Below are positions 1 to 12,900 of a stretch of DNA of 64,000 nt, one piece after another. Positions within the stretch are counted from its first letter, which is position 1; every line of letters starts with the position of its first letter. The stretch is from Xylaria sp. FL1777 (taxonomy: Eukaryota; Ascomycota; Sordariomycetes; Xylariales; Xylariaceae): the NCBI GenBank assembly GCA_022578965.1, contig MU400548.1, forward strand, positions 1 to 64,000, given 5' to 3'. The notes beneath the pieces were generated by a model that did no database searches, was not told the DNA's origin, and worked only from the letters and a program-made list of their open reading frames with translations. A program made the translations under genes and the position numbers.

Positions 1-911
1 CTTATTTTTATTAGCTAAACTTAATATGTTTTGCTATATTAAAACTTTAGTTAATTAAATAACTTTAGTGTTAAACTTATTAATTTTAATATTAGTAAGT
101 TATTGCTTTTTTTTTATTAATAAATTTAGCGTATTAAAAAAATTATATAATATAGTATAGCTATTAGTGCGTTTTTTAGTGTTGCTATTAATATATATTT
201 TATAAGTATATTTAATAATATTTTAGTTAGTAAAAAGAAAAGTATACTGCTTATTTTAATATGTTTAAAAAAACTGTTTTATATTATTATAAATTAAAGC
301 AGTATAAAAGCTTATAATAACTAATTAATTAAATATAACAAAAATATTTTGCGTAAAATTTTTGTTATTTTTTATATTAATAATAAAAGTACTATTAATA
401 TGCTTTAAAGCTAAGTTAATAACTTTTTATTTGCTTTTAGCTATAATATATTAAATAAGGCTTAATTGCAGTATTTTTGTTGCAAGTTTTAGTTTTATAA
501 CATTAAAATAAAGTAATTAAGCAAAATATAACATCTTTAGTTTATAGTTACTGGATTTTCTTTTATAAAAAAAAATAAAAAAGTAAAGAATAATTTAATA
601 TAGCACTTTATAGTTATTAAGCTAAATTGCTATAGTTATTATAAATAAATATTTTATAATATTTATGTATTAATAATAGCTTTAAAACTTAATGTTAATT
701 AATTTGCTTTTGTTTTAAGTATATTTTTTTGTTTAATTTGCATATTTTAATTATTAAAATTATAAAGCTGTAATTTTTTGCTTAAGTAATATAGGATTTA
801 TGCTTTTTAATGCTATTTAAATATAATTTAGTTAAACTTTATTAAAGAATAATATACTAAATTTAACTAAGTTATAAATTAAGAACGTTAAAATATAAGC
901 ATAAAACTTAT
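1..911. other. AT-rich gene-free stretch, left window edge
   Basis: The stretch is extremely AT-rich with stops in all frames, and I see no gene, RNA or intact mobile element in it. Long runs of TA-rich dinucleotides and scarcity of C and G are what RIP-mutated fungal repeats look like. The original sequence cannot be identified by eye. Confidence 0.7.
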
Positions 912-913
912 TA

Positions 914-1395
914 ACGTGGTTCATATGCGAGTCGCCCATCTAAGCGAGTCGCCCACGTTAGCTTGGCGTACCGTTATATACAATATTGTATATAAAGATA
1001 CATACCCCACTTTTAAATAACTCAGCCAAAAAAAATCGGAAAAATACCGGAGTTTTTTTATTGTAATTATAACTATATATTTTACTTAAAACAACTTTGC
1101 CCTAGTGGGTAGCTATTTTTTTAAGGCATGCATTAAAGAAAAACCAAAATACAGGGATTATTTTAGCGTATTTTTTATAACAGCTTGAATAAAATAGCTA
1201 CTGACCGAGACAAAGTCGTTTCAGCTAAATTATATAATTATAATTATAATAAAACAACCCCTGTATTTTTCCGATTTTTTTTGGCGGAGTTATTTAAAAG
1301 TGGAGTATGTATTTTCACATATAAAATAGGTGAAATGGTACGCCAAGCCAACGTGGGCGGCTCGCTTAGATGGGCGACTCGCATATGAACCACGT
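914..1395. mobile_element. 482-bp foldback MITE-like DNA element
   Basis: The left end (914-972) and the right end (1337-1395) are inverted copies of each other, beginning ACGTGGTTCATATGCGAGTC on one strand. The similarity continues inward almost to the centre near 1,155, so nearly the whole element is an imperfect palindrome. Each end contains two direct copies of GCGAGTCGCCC or a close variant. A TA dinucleotide flanks both sides (912-913 and 1396-1397), the target duplication expected of Tc1/mariner/pogo-type transposases. No transposase is encoded, so it would be non-autonomous. Its ends keep far more G and C than the surrounding DNA, which suggests insertion after the neighbourhood was mutated or escape from mutation. 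Confidence 0.85.
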
Positions 1396-1397
1396 TA

Positions 1398-3430
1398 TGT
1401 AATAATAGTAAAGCTTAATAATATTAAACTTTATTTTTTTTAATATGCTGTTTATAGCTAAAGAATTGCATGTTATGTTTTATAAAAGAATTCTAAAAAG
1501 TCCGAAAAATTAGTTAAATAAAATTTAGCGCAATATAAAAAAAAGCTAGTATAAGGAGCATTTATTATTTATAGTTATATATGTTGTTTGCTTTTATTTA
1601 AGCAGCTGCTATAGCTTAAATAAAAGATATAGTTTTTTGATTTTTATGTATTATTACAAGTTGTTTATTATAGTTTTAATAATTTAAAATAGTGCAAAAT
1701 AAAGTATTATAAACTTAATATATTTTAAATATTTTTTTTTTATTTTTGTAAATAGCAAAGGTTTATAAAATATAGCTAATATTATTTTGTAGTTATATAA
1801 TATTTAAAAATAAAGCAAATCTTTTTAAATGTAATAATTTAAATAAAGAACGAACAACATAAATTAATAAATAATTAGTTGCTTTATTTATATAAGCTAA
1901 AGTTAGCATTAAGTAAAAAAAAAGCTATTTTTTTTTAAAAGAAGTAGTAATATGCTATTATAATTGCATAAATAAGCTAAGTATGTTTAAATTAGCAATT
2001 ATAAAACAGTTAATTAAATTTTGTATAATATTTTTATAACTTATATTAAGATTTTAAATACTGTTTTTAAAGTTAAAATTATTATATATAAACATAGTAC
2101 TTAAGTTATAAGTAATATATTTTAAGTTAAGCTATATATTTATTAATTTAAGTATTAAAATATTAGTTAATTAGCTGCTATATATATAACTTTGTTTAGC
2201 TATTTTATTTAGCTGTTTTAAAACAAACTTATAGCTAATATATACTTTAAATTAAGCAAAAGTATTAATTATTTAAGTTTATATTCTATTATTATAAAAA
2301 TAAATACTAATAGATTATTATAAAAAATTGTTTATTAAAAGTGCATATATACTTAATAATAAAGCTATAATTATATATGCTTTAATAATATAAAAAAATA
2401 GTATGTTAGCTTTAGTTATATTATAAGATTTATGTTTAGTTTGCTAATTTGTAAAAATACTTAGGAAAAAGGCAGCAAAACGTAAAAATATGTTTTAGAT
2501 TTAAAACTAAAAAAAACAAAGTAACTTTTTAATTTATTACGTATTATAAACATTTTTAATTTAGCAGGGCTTTTTATTAAAAGCTTTAAATGCTTTAAAA
2601 TTAAATTTAGTAAAGGCTAATTGTTTAAATAAAGTAAAAAGCTTGTTTTAAAATGTAAAAATATTAGTAATATTATAACCTATATTGTTTTTTTTAAATT
2701 TTATCCGAATATTAGCTTTTTAAAAACACTATTAAACTTTAAGGTTTTTTAATATGTTAATTATTTTGCATATTTATAGCTTTAACTAGTTATTAGTTAT
2801 AGTTTATAATAAAAGCTATTTTTTTAAAAACTAATAAAAATTATAACTTTAATTATAATTGTAATGCTAGTACTTTTGCGTGTTTATTGCAATTTATTGC
2901 TAGCGTATAAAATCGGATTTCTTGTTTAAGTTGTTGCTTTTATAATTAGAATTATTTTCAAAGTTAAAAGCAATAAAAGTAATATTAAGAAAGTCGGTTA
3001 ATTTAGATATAAAAAGTGGCATAAACGCTAGTATAGTAAACTATATAAGCAAGCAAAATAATTATAAAGAAAACAATAGTAAAAAAAACAATATTTCGGT
3101 TAAAAAATCCATAGTATGCAATATAATAATAATTAAGCGTTAGAAAAATACGAAAAAAATATAACTATGTATAAAATACAATAATTAATTAATTAAGTAT
3201 AACTTTAAACAAATTTAAAGTTGCTATATAAATAAATTACAGTTTGTTGTTTTTTGGATAAAAACGTAAGCAAGAAAATTAACATAGTTGCTTTAAACCA
3301 AAATTCCAAGTTTATATTAAGGGGGGTAAAAAGGGTTATAATTAGTAAAGAGGTAGTGTAGCTAAAGAAGTATAAACACAAGGACTATTTTAGTTTAAGG
3401 CACCTAAGATAAAGCGCTATAGCATTAACT
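1398..3430. other. AT-rich gene-free stretch with slightly GC-richer islets
   Basis: No reading frame of meaningful length exists here. Around 2,860-3,130 and 3,290-3,420 the sequence keeps more G and C (for example a run of six G at about 3,322), so these may be less mutated remains of repeats or genes. I could not match them to any family. Confidence 0.6.
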
Positions 3431-6400
3431 TAATTGTTTTTTTTACTGTAAGTATACAATATATTAGCTTATAATTATAAGCATAGTTTTTATAAAACTT
3501 TTTTGCAAAAAAAAAGCACTGCAATATTAGCTTTATTGTTTTATTTAAAATAAGTGCTAGTAATTATGCTGCAGCGTTAGCTTAGTTGTTTTTTTTAAAA
3601 CAAGTATGCAATATATTAGCTTATAGTTATAAGCGTAGTTTTTGCAAAACTTTTCTGCAAAAAAAAAGCACTGCAGCATTAGTTTTATTGTTTTTTTTAC
3701 TGCAAGCATATAATATACTAGCTTACAAACATATTAAAGAATTCTTTATTTTAGTTAAATAAAAGCTTAAAAGTTTGTTTACTAATAAATAGTTATAAGC
3801 ATAGTTTTTATAAAACTTTTTTGCAAAAAAAAAGCGCTGTAATATTAAGCTTGTTGTTTTTTTTATTGCAAGCATACAATATATTAGCTTATAAGCATAT
3901 TAAAGAATTCTTTATTTTGGTTAAATAAAAGCTTAAAAGTTTATTTACTAGTAAACAATTATAAGCGTAGTTTTTGCAAACTTTTTTCGCAAAAAAAAAG
4001 CGCTATAATATTAGCTTTATTATTATATTTAAAGCAAATGCTAGTAATTATGCAAAAAAAAAGCGCTGCAGCATTAGCTTTGTTGTTTTTTTTACTGCAA
4101 GCATATAATATACTAGCTTATAAACATATTAAAGAATTCTTTATTTTAGTTAAATAAAAGCTTAAAAGTTTGTTTATTAGTAAATAGTAGTAAGCATAAT
4201 TTTTATAAACCTTTTCTGCAAAAAAAAAACGCTATAATATTAGCTTTGCTATTATATTTAAAGCAAGTACTAGTAATTATATTGCAGCGTTAGCTTAGTT
4301 GTTTTTTTTAAAGTAAATATATACTAGCAATTATGCTATAGTATTAGCTTTGTTGTTTTTTTTAAAGCAAATATATATTAGCAATTATGCTGCAATATTA
4401 AGCTTATTGTTTTTTTTAAAGCAAATATATACTAGCAATTATACTGCAGTATTAAGCTTATTGTTTTATTTAAAGCAAGTATGCAATATATTAGCTTATA
4501 ATTATAAGCGTAGTTTTTATAAAACTTCTTTGCAAAAAAAAAGCGCTATAGCATTAGCTTTATTGTTTTTTTTACTACAAATATGCAGTATACTAGCTTA
4601 TAAACATATTAAAAAATTTTTTATTTTAGTTAAATAAAAGCTTAAAAGTCTGTTTATTAGTAAATAGTTATAAGCATAGTTTTTATAAAACTTTTTTATA
4701 AAGAAAAAGCGCTATAGCATTAAGCTTATTGTTTTTTTTATTGTAAGCGTGCAATATACTAGCTTATAAACGTATTAAAGAATTCTTTATTTCGGTTAAA
4801 TAAAAGCTTAAAAGTTTGTTTATTAATAAATAGTTATAAGTATAGTTTTTGCAGAACTTTTTTGCAAAGAAAAAGCACTGCAATATTAGCTTTGTTGTTT
4901 TATTTAAAGCATATACTAATAATTACGCAAAAAAAAAGCGCTATAGCGTTAGTTTAGTTGTTTTTTTTACTGCAAACATATAATATACTAGCTTACAAAC
5001 GTATTAAAGAATTTTTTATTTTAGTTAAATAAAAGCTTAAAAGTTTGTTTATTAGTTAATAGTTATAAGCATAGTTTTTGCAAACTTTTTTTGCAAAAAA
5101 AAAACGCTGCAGCATTAGCTTTATTGTTATATTTAAAGCAAGTATTAGTAATTATACAAAGAAAAAGCGCTGCAGCGTTAGCTTTATTATTTTTTTTACT
5201 GCAAGCATGCAATATATTAGCTTATAAGCATATTAAAGAATTCTTTATTTTGGTTAAATAAAAGCTTAAAAGTTTGTTTACTAATAAACAGTAATAAGCA
5301 TAATTTTTACAGAACTTTTCCGCAAAAAAAAAGCATTGCAGCGTTAGCTTTATTGTTTTATTTAAAGCATATATTAGTAATTATGCTGCAATATTAGCTT
5401 TATTGTTTTATTTAAAGCATATATTAGCAACTATGCTGCAGTATTAAGCTTATTGTTTTTTTTATAGCAAGTATGCAATATATTAGCTTATAATTATAAG
5501 CGTAGTTTTTGCAAACCTTTTTTGCAAAAAAAAAGCGCTGCAATATTAGCTTTATTGTTTTATTTAAAGCATATGCTAGTAATTATGCTGCAGTATTAGC
5601 TTTATTGTTTTTTTTATTGCAAGCATGCAATATATTAGCTTATAAATATATTAAAGAATTCTTTATTTCGGTTAAATAAAAGCTCGAAAATTTGTTTACT
5701 AATAAATAGTTATAAGCGTAGTTTTTGTAAAACTTTTTTGCAAAGAAAAAGCACTGCAACATTAGCTTTATTGTTTTGTTTAAAGCATATACTAATAACT
5801 ATGCAAAAAAAAAGCGCTGCAGCGTTAGCTTAATTGTTTTTTTTACTGCAAGTATGCAATGTACTAACTTATAATTATAAGCGTAGTTTTTATAAAACTT
5901 CTTTGCAAAAAAAAAGCATTATAATATTAGCTTTATTGTTTTATTTAAAATATATATTAGTAATTATACTACAATATTAAGCTTGTTATTTTTTTTATAG
6001 CAAGTATGCAATATATTAGCTTATAGTTATAAGCATAGTTTTTATAAATTTTTTTTGCAAAGAAAAAGCGCTGCAATATTAGCTTTATTGTTTTATTTAA
6101 AGCATATATTAGCAACTATACTGTAGTATTAAACTTATTATTTTGTTTAAAGCATATATTAGCAATTATACTATAATATTAAGCTTATTGTTTTTTTTAT
6201 AGCAAGTATGCAATATATTAGCTTATAGTTATAAGCATAGTTTTTATAAAACTTCTTTGTAAAAAAAAAGCGCTGCAATATTAGCTTTACTGTTATATTT
6301 AAAGCAAGTATTAATAACTACGCAAAAAAAAAGCGCTATAACATTAGCTTTATTATTTTTTTTACTGCAAGCATATAATATACTAGCTTATAAGCATATT

Positions 6401-6590
6401 AAAAAATTCTTTATTTTAGTTAAATAAAAGCTCGAAAGTTTGTTTACTAGTAAATAGTTATAAGTATAGTTTTTGCAAAACTTTTTTGTAAGAAATAAGC
6501 GCTGCAGCATTAGCTTTATTGTTTTTTTTAAGGCATATACTAATAACTACGCAAAAAAAAAGCGCTGCAGCATTAGTTTAATATTATGCT
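3431..6590. repeat. Complex tandem-repeat array of about 3.1 kb
   Basis: A set of short modules recurs many times in the same orientation. One module has the core GCATTAGCTTTATTGTTTT, one has TTAAAGAATTCTTTATTTT followed by GTTAAATAAAAGCTTAAAAG, and one has ATAAGCGTAGTTTTTGCAAA followed by a poly-A run and GCGCTGCA. The modules combine into longer cycles of roughly 160 bp and shorter ones of roughly 50-60 bp. Copies differ mainly by C/T and G/A changes. The module containing the EcoRI-like GAATTC or its mutated form recurs about nine times. This is a minisatellite or satellite-like array, or the repeat region of a dead gene. The short open frame at 4350-4637 only reads through these modules and is not a gene. 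Confidence 0.85.
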
Positions 6591-6849
6591 TAAGCTACTA
6601 AACTTACTACTAATTTAACGTTTATAAAAAAAAAGTTTAAAACTAGCATAAATTCTTTTTTTAGCTTTATAAATAGTTATAGCTTTAATAAAAAAAACTA
6701 TTTTAACAACAAAAAGATTTTATGTTTTGTTTTATTATATATTGCAGCCTTTATAAACCATAAATATATTTAACTAGCAAAAAACCTTTGGCCTTTTTTG
6801 TATACCTGCTTTAAAACTTATATAAGTTATAACATATGCTTAAATTTAT

Positions 6850-6991
6850 TATTAAATAACCTTTTAATTAATCGTTTTATTTCTTAATTTATATATGGCT
6901 TAATTGTTTAAATATATAAGTTATAACTTATTTTCTTGCAATTAAAGTATTATAATAAATCTTGCGTAATTATATTGCTTTTTTTTATTAG
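6850..6991. repeat. Heavily mutated copy of a 142-bp LTR-like repeat
   Basis: This segment aligns without gaps to 29,371-29,512. Nearly every difference is C in the right copy against T here, or G against A, in both strand senses. The right copy starts TG and has CA near its end, as LTRs do, but no matching target duplication was found around either copy. It could be a solo LTR or one end of a composite element that now contains other insertions. Confidence 0.75.
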
Positions 6992-9900
6992 TGTTTTTAG
7001 TAAAGCTAATCTTTTATTTACTATAAATAATACTATAAAACTAATAAACAAGTAATTTATTATTGCTAACTTATATGTTTAATTTATTTATTTATTAATT
7101 GTTATAATTTTTATAAATAAGTTATAATATATTACGTTTAGCTGCTTTAGCTAATAATAAGTAAAGCTTACTTAGCATAAATAGTTTAATTATAATTAGT
7201 AATAAATATTTAAGCTAGCAGCTTTTAATTATTAAAGCTTAAAACAAACGTATAAAAATATTAAATTGTTTTTTTTAATTTAGCTTGCAAAGCGTTTTTA
7301 TTTTTTTTAGTAAAATAACAATCGAGTGTTAAAATATTAATGCAATTTTTAAAATAGCGTAGCTAGAAAACTATTTATTAGAAACTCTTAAAGAGCTAAA
7401 AAAAAAGGATTTATGCTAAAAAGCTAATGCTTTACAAAAAGAATAGCATAATTGCTTTTGTATAAATAAAAAAAAACAAAAAATAGGCTTAAAAAAAAAT
7501 AAAAGTTGCTAAAACTTTTAAAAAGCTATAATGCAAGCAAAATTAATACTTATTTATACTAAATAAATCTAGGTTTATATATTAATATATAAAGCTATTA
7601 ATAATTAAAAATATATTTTGTTTTTTAAGCTAATATAATTTTTTATTAAAAAATAAAAAACAAAGTTTTTTAAATATAAGCTAGCTATTGCTTAAAAACT
7701 TTGCGCAAAATATAGCTATTATTTTTTTATAGCACTTATTATTAAATAAAGAAGCTTTAAAAAAAAGAAAAAAGCATGCTACTTTTATAAGTAAAAAGCT
7801 ATAAAAAAATAAAGCTTGTTTAATAAAATTTATATAAAATAAAGCAAGCTAAATTAAAAAACAAAAAAACTAAATGCTATAAAGCATATAAAAAAATAAA
7901 AGCGCACAAAAAACAAAAATATAAAAGCATTTAAAAAAAAACTTAAAAAGCTATAAAAAATAAGCTAGCAATTTTTATAAATATAAACAAAAGAAATTAT
8001 TAAGTTTTTTAAGAAAAAAGTTCAAAAAAATAGTATAAAAAAATTTAAATATTTAAAATATTTAAAAACTTTTAGCATTTTATATTTTCTTTTTTTTTAA
8101 ACTTATATTTTTATTTAGTTTATTTTTATTATTTTTTGTAGCTTATTTTTTTTATTATTTTTATATAAACTTTACTTTAATTTATTATATAGCTTAAAAG
8201 TTTAAAAACTATAGCTTAATTAAGTAATTTAACTATAAAAAATTGTTAGATTTTTTTATTTTAATATATAAAAAATATTAAAACTATTTATAAATAAAAA
8301 AAATAAAAATAACTAGCTTATTGTTTTTAAAAAGTATTAAAGCAATTTTATTTAGCTTAAATTATTTTAATAATAAGCATAATACTAAAATTAAACTATT
8401 ATTTATACTTTTTAACTTAAGGTTAAACTAATATTTGCTATTTAATAAATTAAAAGTAAGCAAATAGCTAAACAATTTAAATGCTTTTTTTTGCGCAAAA
8501 TGTTTTAAAAACATTAATAAAATTAAACAAGTTTTTGTTTATTATAATACTTTTTAAATAAAAAAAATAGTAAAAATAATATTAAAAAATTGTTTATTAT
8601 AAACTAAAGCTTATAAACTGCTTAAGCAAAAGTTTAAGCTTTAAAACTTTAAATAAAATAAGTTTATTATTATTATATTATAAAATTTTAAAGCTTGTTT
8701 AAAAGCTATATATTTTATTAATTTTAAAACTTACTTTTTTTAGTATTAAATATATGCTAAAAATATTAAAGCTTAAAAAAATTATTACTTTAATTTTTAA
8801 TTTACTTAAAGTTTGCTTAAAAAGCTAAATTAAAATACTATTAATAAAATAATAAAGTTTTTTAAAAAGTTATAAAATAATTTAAATAAGATGTTTTATA
8901 AAAATTTTTATAAAATATTAAATAACTAAATTAATAAAGAGTTTAAGCTAAATTTTTACTTTAAAAAAACAAAAAAAACACATAAAGCATAAAAAAAAGT
9001 TAATTATTTATATAATTATAATTTTAATAAGCTTTTATATATTACTATTAATGCTATTAAACTAACTATTAATATAATTATATTAGCTATTAAAATAGTT
9101 ATTATTAAAAAGCAATAAATAAAATTAGCTTAATACTTTGTTTATAACTAAAATATAAATAATATTATTAAGTAAATATAGTAGTTAAAATTAAAATAAA
9201 AAAACATAGCAATTATAAAAAAAAAATTAAAAAAAATGCTAAAAAAACTGCAAAATTAGTATATTTAGCTAATTAATTAAAAACTATAAGCATTATAATA
9301 TTATAAAATTAATATAAATTTATTAAAAAAGCAAATGTTTAGTATTAATGTTATAACTTTTAAATATTTATAAAAAAGTAAATATAACTTTAAAAAACAA
9401 AAATAAAAAAAACAATCGTTTAATTTTTTATAATAAATAAAGCTAAATAATTTTTATTTAATAAAAAGAACTATTTATTAAAAATATAGCATAAATAATT
9501 ATTACGTTTATAAGTGTAGCTTTGCTTATAAATTAAAAAAAAAAAACATTATATATTAAAACTTTAAATAGTATTTAAAAGAGCTAAAATCTTTTGTAAG
9601 CTTTAAATATATAAAGGTTTTTTTTAAAGTTATAAAAATTAGTAAAAATAAAAAAGGAATTTTTAATGCTGCAATAAAATAAATATATAATTTTGTTTTA
9701 AGCAATAATAAATTGCTTAAGTAAAAAGCTTATTATTAATTGCAAAAAAAAAACTTTGTTTTAAATAATAAAGATTTAAATGCTAAAATAAAAAATAAAC
9801 AAAAGAGTTAAAAAAAAAAAAAACTTTACTAGCTAAATAATAAATAGCTAAACTAATTTTTAAATAAAAAATCTAATAATTAAACTAATATGCTTTATAA

Positions 9901-12900
9901 AATAAAACTAATAAAAGCTTATAATGTTAAAAAAAATAACTTAATAAATAGTAAGCTAAATAATAGCTTTATTGCAACTAATTAAAACTTTATATAAAGC
10001 ACTTTTTATAATGTAAATAGTATTAAAGTTTTATAAAGCTATATATTAAGCAAAAAAATTAGCGTAAATATGTTTTAAGTTAATTATTATAAGTTTTTAT
10101 TTAAAAAAGCTGCTTTTTATTAAACAAAAAATAAAAAAAAACCTAGAAAACAAAAAAAAAAGCCTTTTATAAGTTAAATAATTAAGAAGATTTATTTAAA
10201 TAATAATAAGTTTTTTATTTAATTTAATACTAAAAATATATAAATAAATAATAATTTTTATAAGCAAAATATTTTATTAGAACTAAAAAGTTTTAATTAT
10301 TAAAAACTTTAAAAAATTTAAGAAATAAAACTTATAAAAAAAAGCTTAAAATTTAAAAAAATATAAGCTAAAAAATCTAAAGATTTTTTAAATAAAAAAA
10401 CAAATGTTATTTTTAAAAACTTTATATTAGGAGTTTTAAAGTATTTTAGTGTTTTTATTTAAATAATTGCTTAAATAAAAGCTAAATTATATTTTAAAGC
10501 AGCAAAAATACTTAAGTTAATATTAAAAATAATATTATTACTTTTAAATAACTTTAATAAAAGTTTAAATTAGCAAATTAAATTAAATATACTATGTTTT
10601 ATTTTAAAGAAAAAAAATAACAAGTTAAAATATAAAGCTTAACTAAAAATTTTATTACAAAAGATTTTAATTTAAATAAACATAAAAAATGCTTTTTTTT
10701 ATAAAAGCATAAATTTTTTAAAAAATAATATAAAGTTTTAATAATTAGTAATTAAAAAAACATAAAAAAGTTTTTAGCTAATATTATAATTAGCTAATTA
10801 GCTTATTAAATATAAATTACTAAATAGCATTTATAAAACTAGCTTTTTATTAAATTATTTAGTAGTATAAATAAATAAAAAAATAAAATATAATAGTTTT
10901 ATTATATATATTTATATGCTTTAATTTAGCTTTATAGCTGCTTTTTTAAAAAAGTAATGCTATAAAATAATAAAAGTTTTTTATAATTAAAACTAATAAA
11001 ATAATTAAGTAATATTATTTTTTGCTTATATTGCTTTAAATCTTTAAACGTTAAAAAATAAACTAAAGTTTAAAGAAATATTTTTTAAAATTTTAAACTA
11101 ATATAATACTATATATTTATTATTTAAAGATAACTTAAAAAAGTAAAAGTTATTAATTGTTATATTTATGCTGCTTTTAAAAAAAGTAATATTTTTAGCT
11201 AAACTTTAGCTTAGTGCTAATTTTGCGCTAATAGCGCTAAAAAAAAAAAAAAAAGCTTAAAAAGCTAACGTAACTAATATTAACAGTTTTAAAAAGCATT
11301 AATTAAACTTTTAACTTTTTTAAAATAAAGATTTATAAAAAGTATAATAATTATATTAGTAATAATAGCTTAAACTTATTTAAAGAAATATTAAAGTATA
11401 AATTTTATAATAAAAAAGATTTAAGCTTAACAAATTATTTTAATTAAAAATATTTAAGCTTTTTAAATTTATGTTTTATATTAGTTTTGCTGCTAAAATT
11501 ATAAAGTATTTTAGCTATATTTTTAAGCGTTATAAAACTAAAAAAATATATATAGCTTTGCTTAAAGCTTACTATAAAAATAAAAAACAAAATTTATAAA
11601 GAAAATATTACTAAAATTATTAATTTTAAAGTATAGTTTAGCATTATTATAAATTTATTTATTAATAAAAATAGCTTTACTACTAAAAATATAAATATAA
11701 CTTAAAAAAGATTTAATTAAACTAATAATTTTATTAAATATATAAAATGCTTAAAAACTATTATATAAATAAACAAAAAATTGCTGCTTTTTTTGCTATA
11801 TATAGTTAGCAAAAAATAAGCTATTTATTTTTTATTGCTAAAAATAAACTTTATTATAAAGTTTTAAATAAGTTTATATTTTTAAAGTTTTTATATAATA
11901 GCTAATATAATACTTAAAACAAGCTAAATTATTATACTAATAATAAACTATATTAAAAAATTAAATTTAAAAGCTTAAAGTTATTAGTAATTAAAAAACT
12001 AATATATATTTGCTAAACTATTAACTTAGCAAATAAGCTATATAAAGCATAAAAATATTAAACTTTAGTTAAAAAATCTAACAATTAACAAAAAAAAAAA
12101 AAAGTAAAATTAAAAAAACATAGTTTAAAAAAATATATAAGTATAAACTTTTAAAAAAATTAAAACTTATATAATAATATAACATTAATAGCTTTTTTAA
12201 ATTTTTTTATATAAAACATTAAACTTTTTAAAAACTTAAAAATATAAAACAATAAAAAGGTTTATATTATTTTTAATAATAATTAATTACTTAAAATACT
12301 TTTAATTGTAATAAAAAAAGCGCTAAAGCAAAAAAACGCTAAAAAATTAATAATTATAAAAACTAGAAATTTTGCATATAAATTAAAAAGCAAGTATAAC
12401 TTAATTATAATTTTAATTTAAGTACTATTAATTTTTTAAGCTTTAAAAACTAATAAATTAATAAAAAATAAAACAATAATTTTAAATATAATATATAAAA
12501 CAAAAAATAAAAAGATTTATTTTAAAAATAATATGCTATTTAATAGTATTATTTTATTTAGATTTTATAAGTAAAAAAAGCAAGCTTTAAAAAAGGCAAG
12601 CTATTACTTAAAAGATTTTGCGCTATTTTAACAAAATAGCATTTATTAAAATATATATTTATGTTTTAGCATTATTTTTAAAAGCATTTAATTAATTATT
12701 AAATAATTAGCTGTTTTTTTAAAAAAGCTTTATATAATTAACTTTACTTAGCAAAAAGCAATATTATTAACTAAAATATAATATTGCAAAGAAATAGCGC
12801 TTTTATAAAACTTTTCTAAAATAGAAAAAATATATAATAAGATTTTTTTTTTTTATAAAATTAAAATAGTTCTTTATAAAGTATAGCAAATATGCAATAT

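Noticed and set aside
1185..1388. 67-codon open frame
   Set aside because: It lies wholly inside the foldback element and reads through its right inverted repeat; no protein family pattern.
4350..4637. 95-codon hydrophobic open frame
   Set aside because: It only translates units of the tandem-repeat array and repeats the same peptide pieces.
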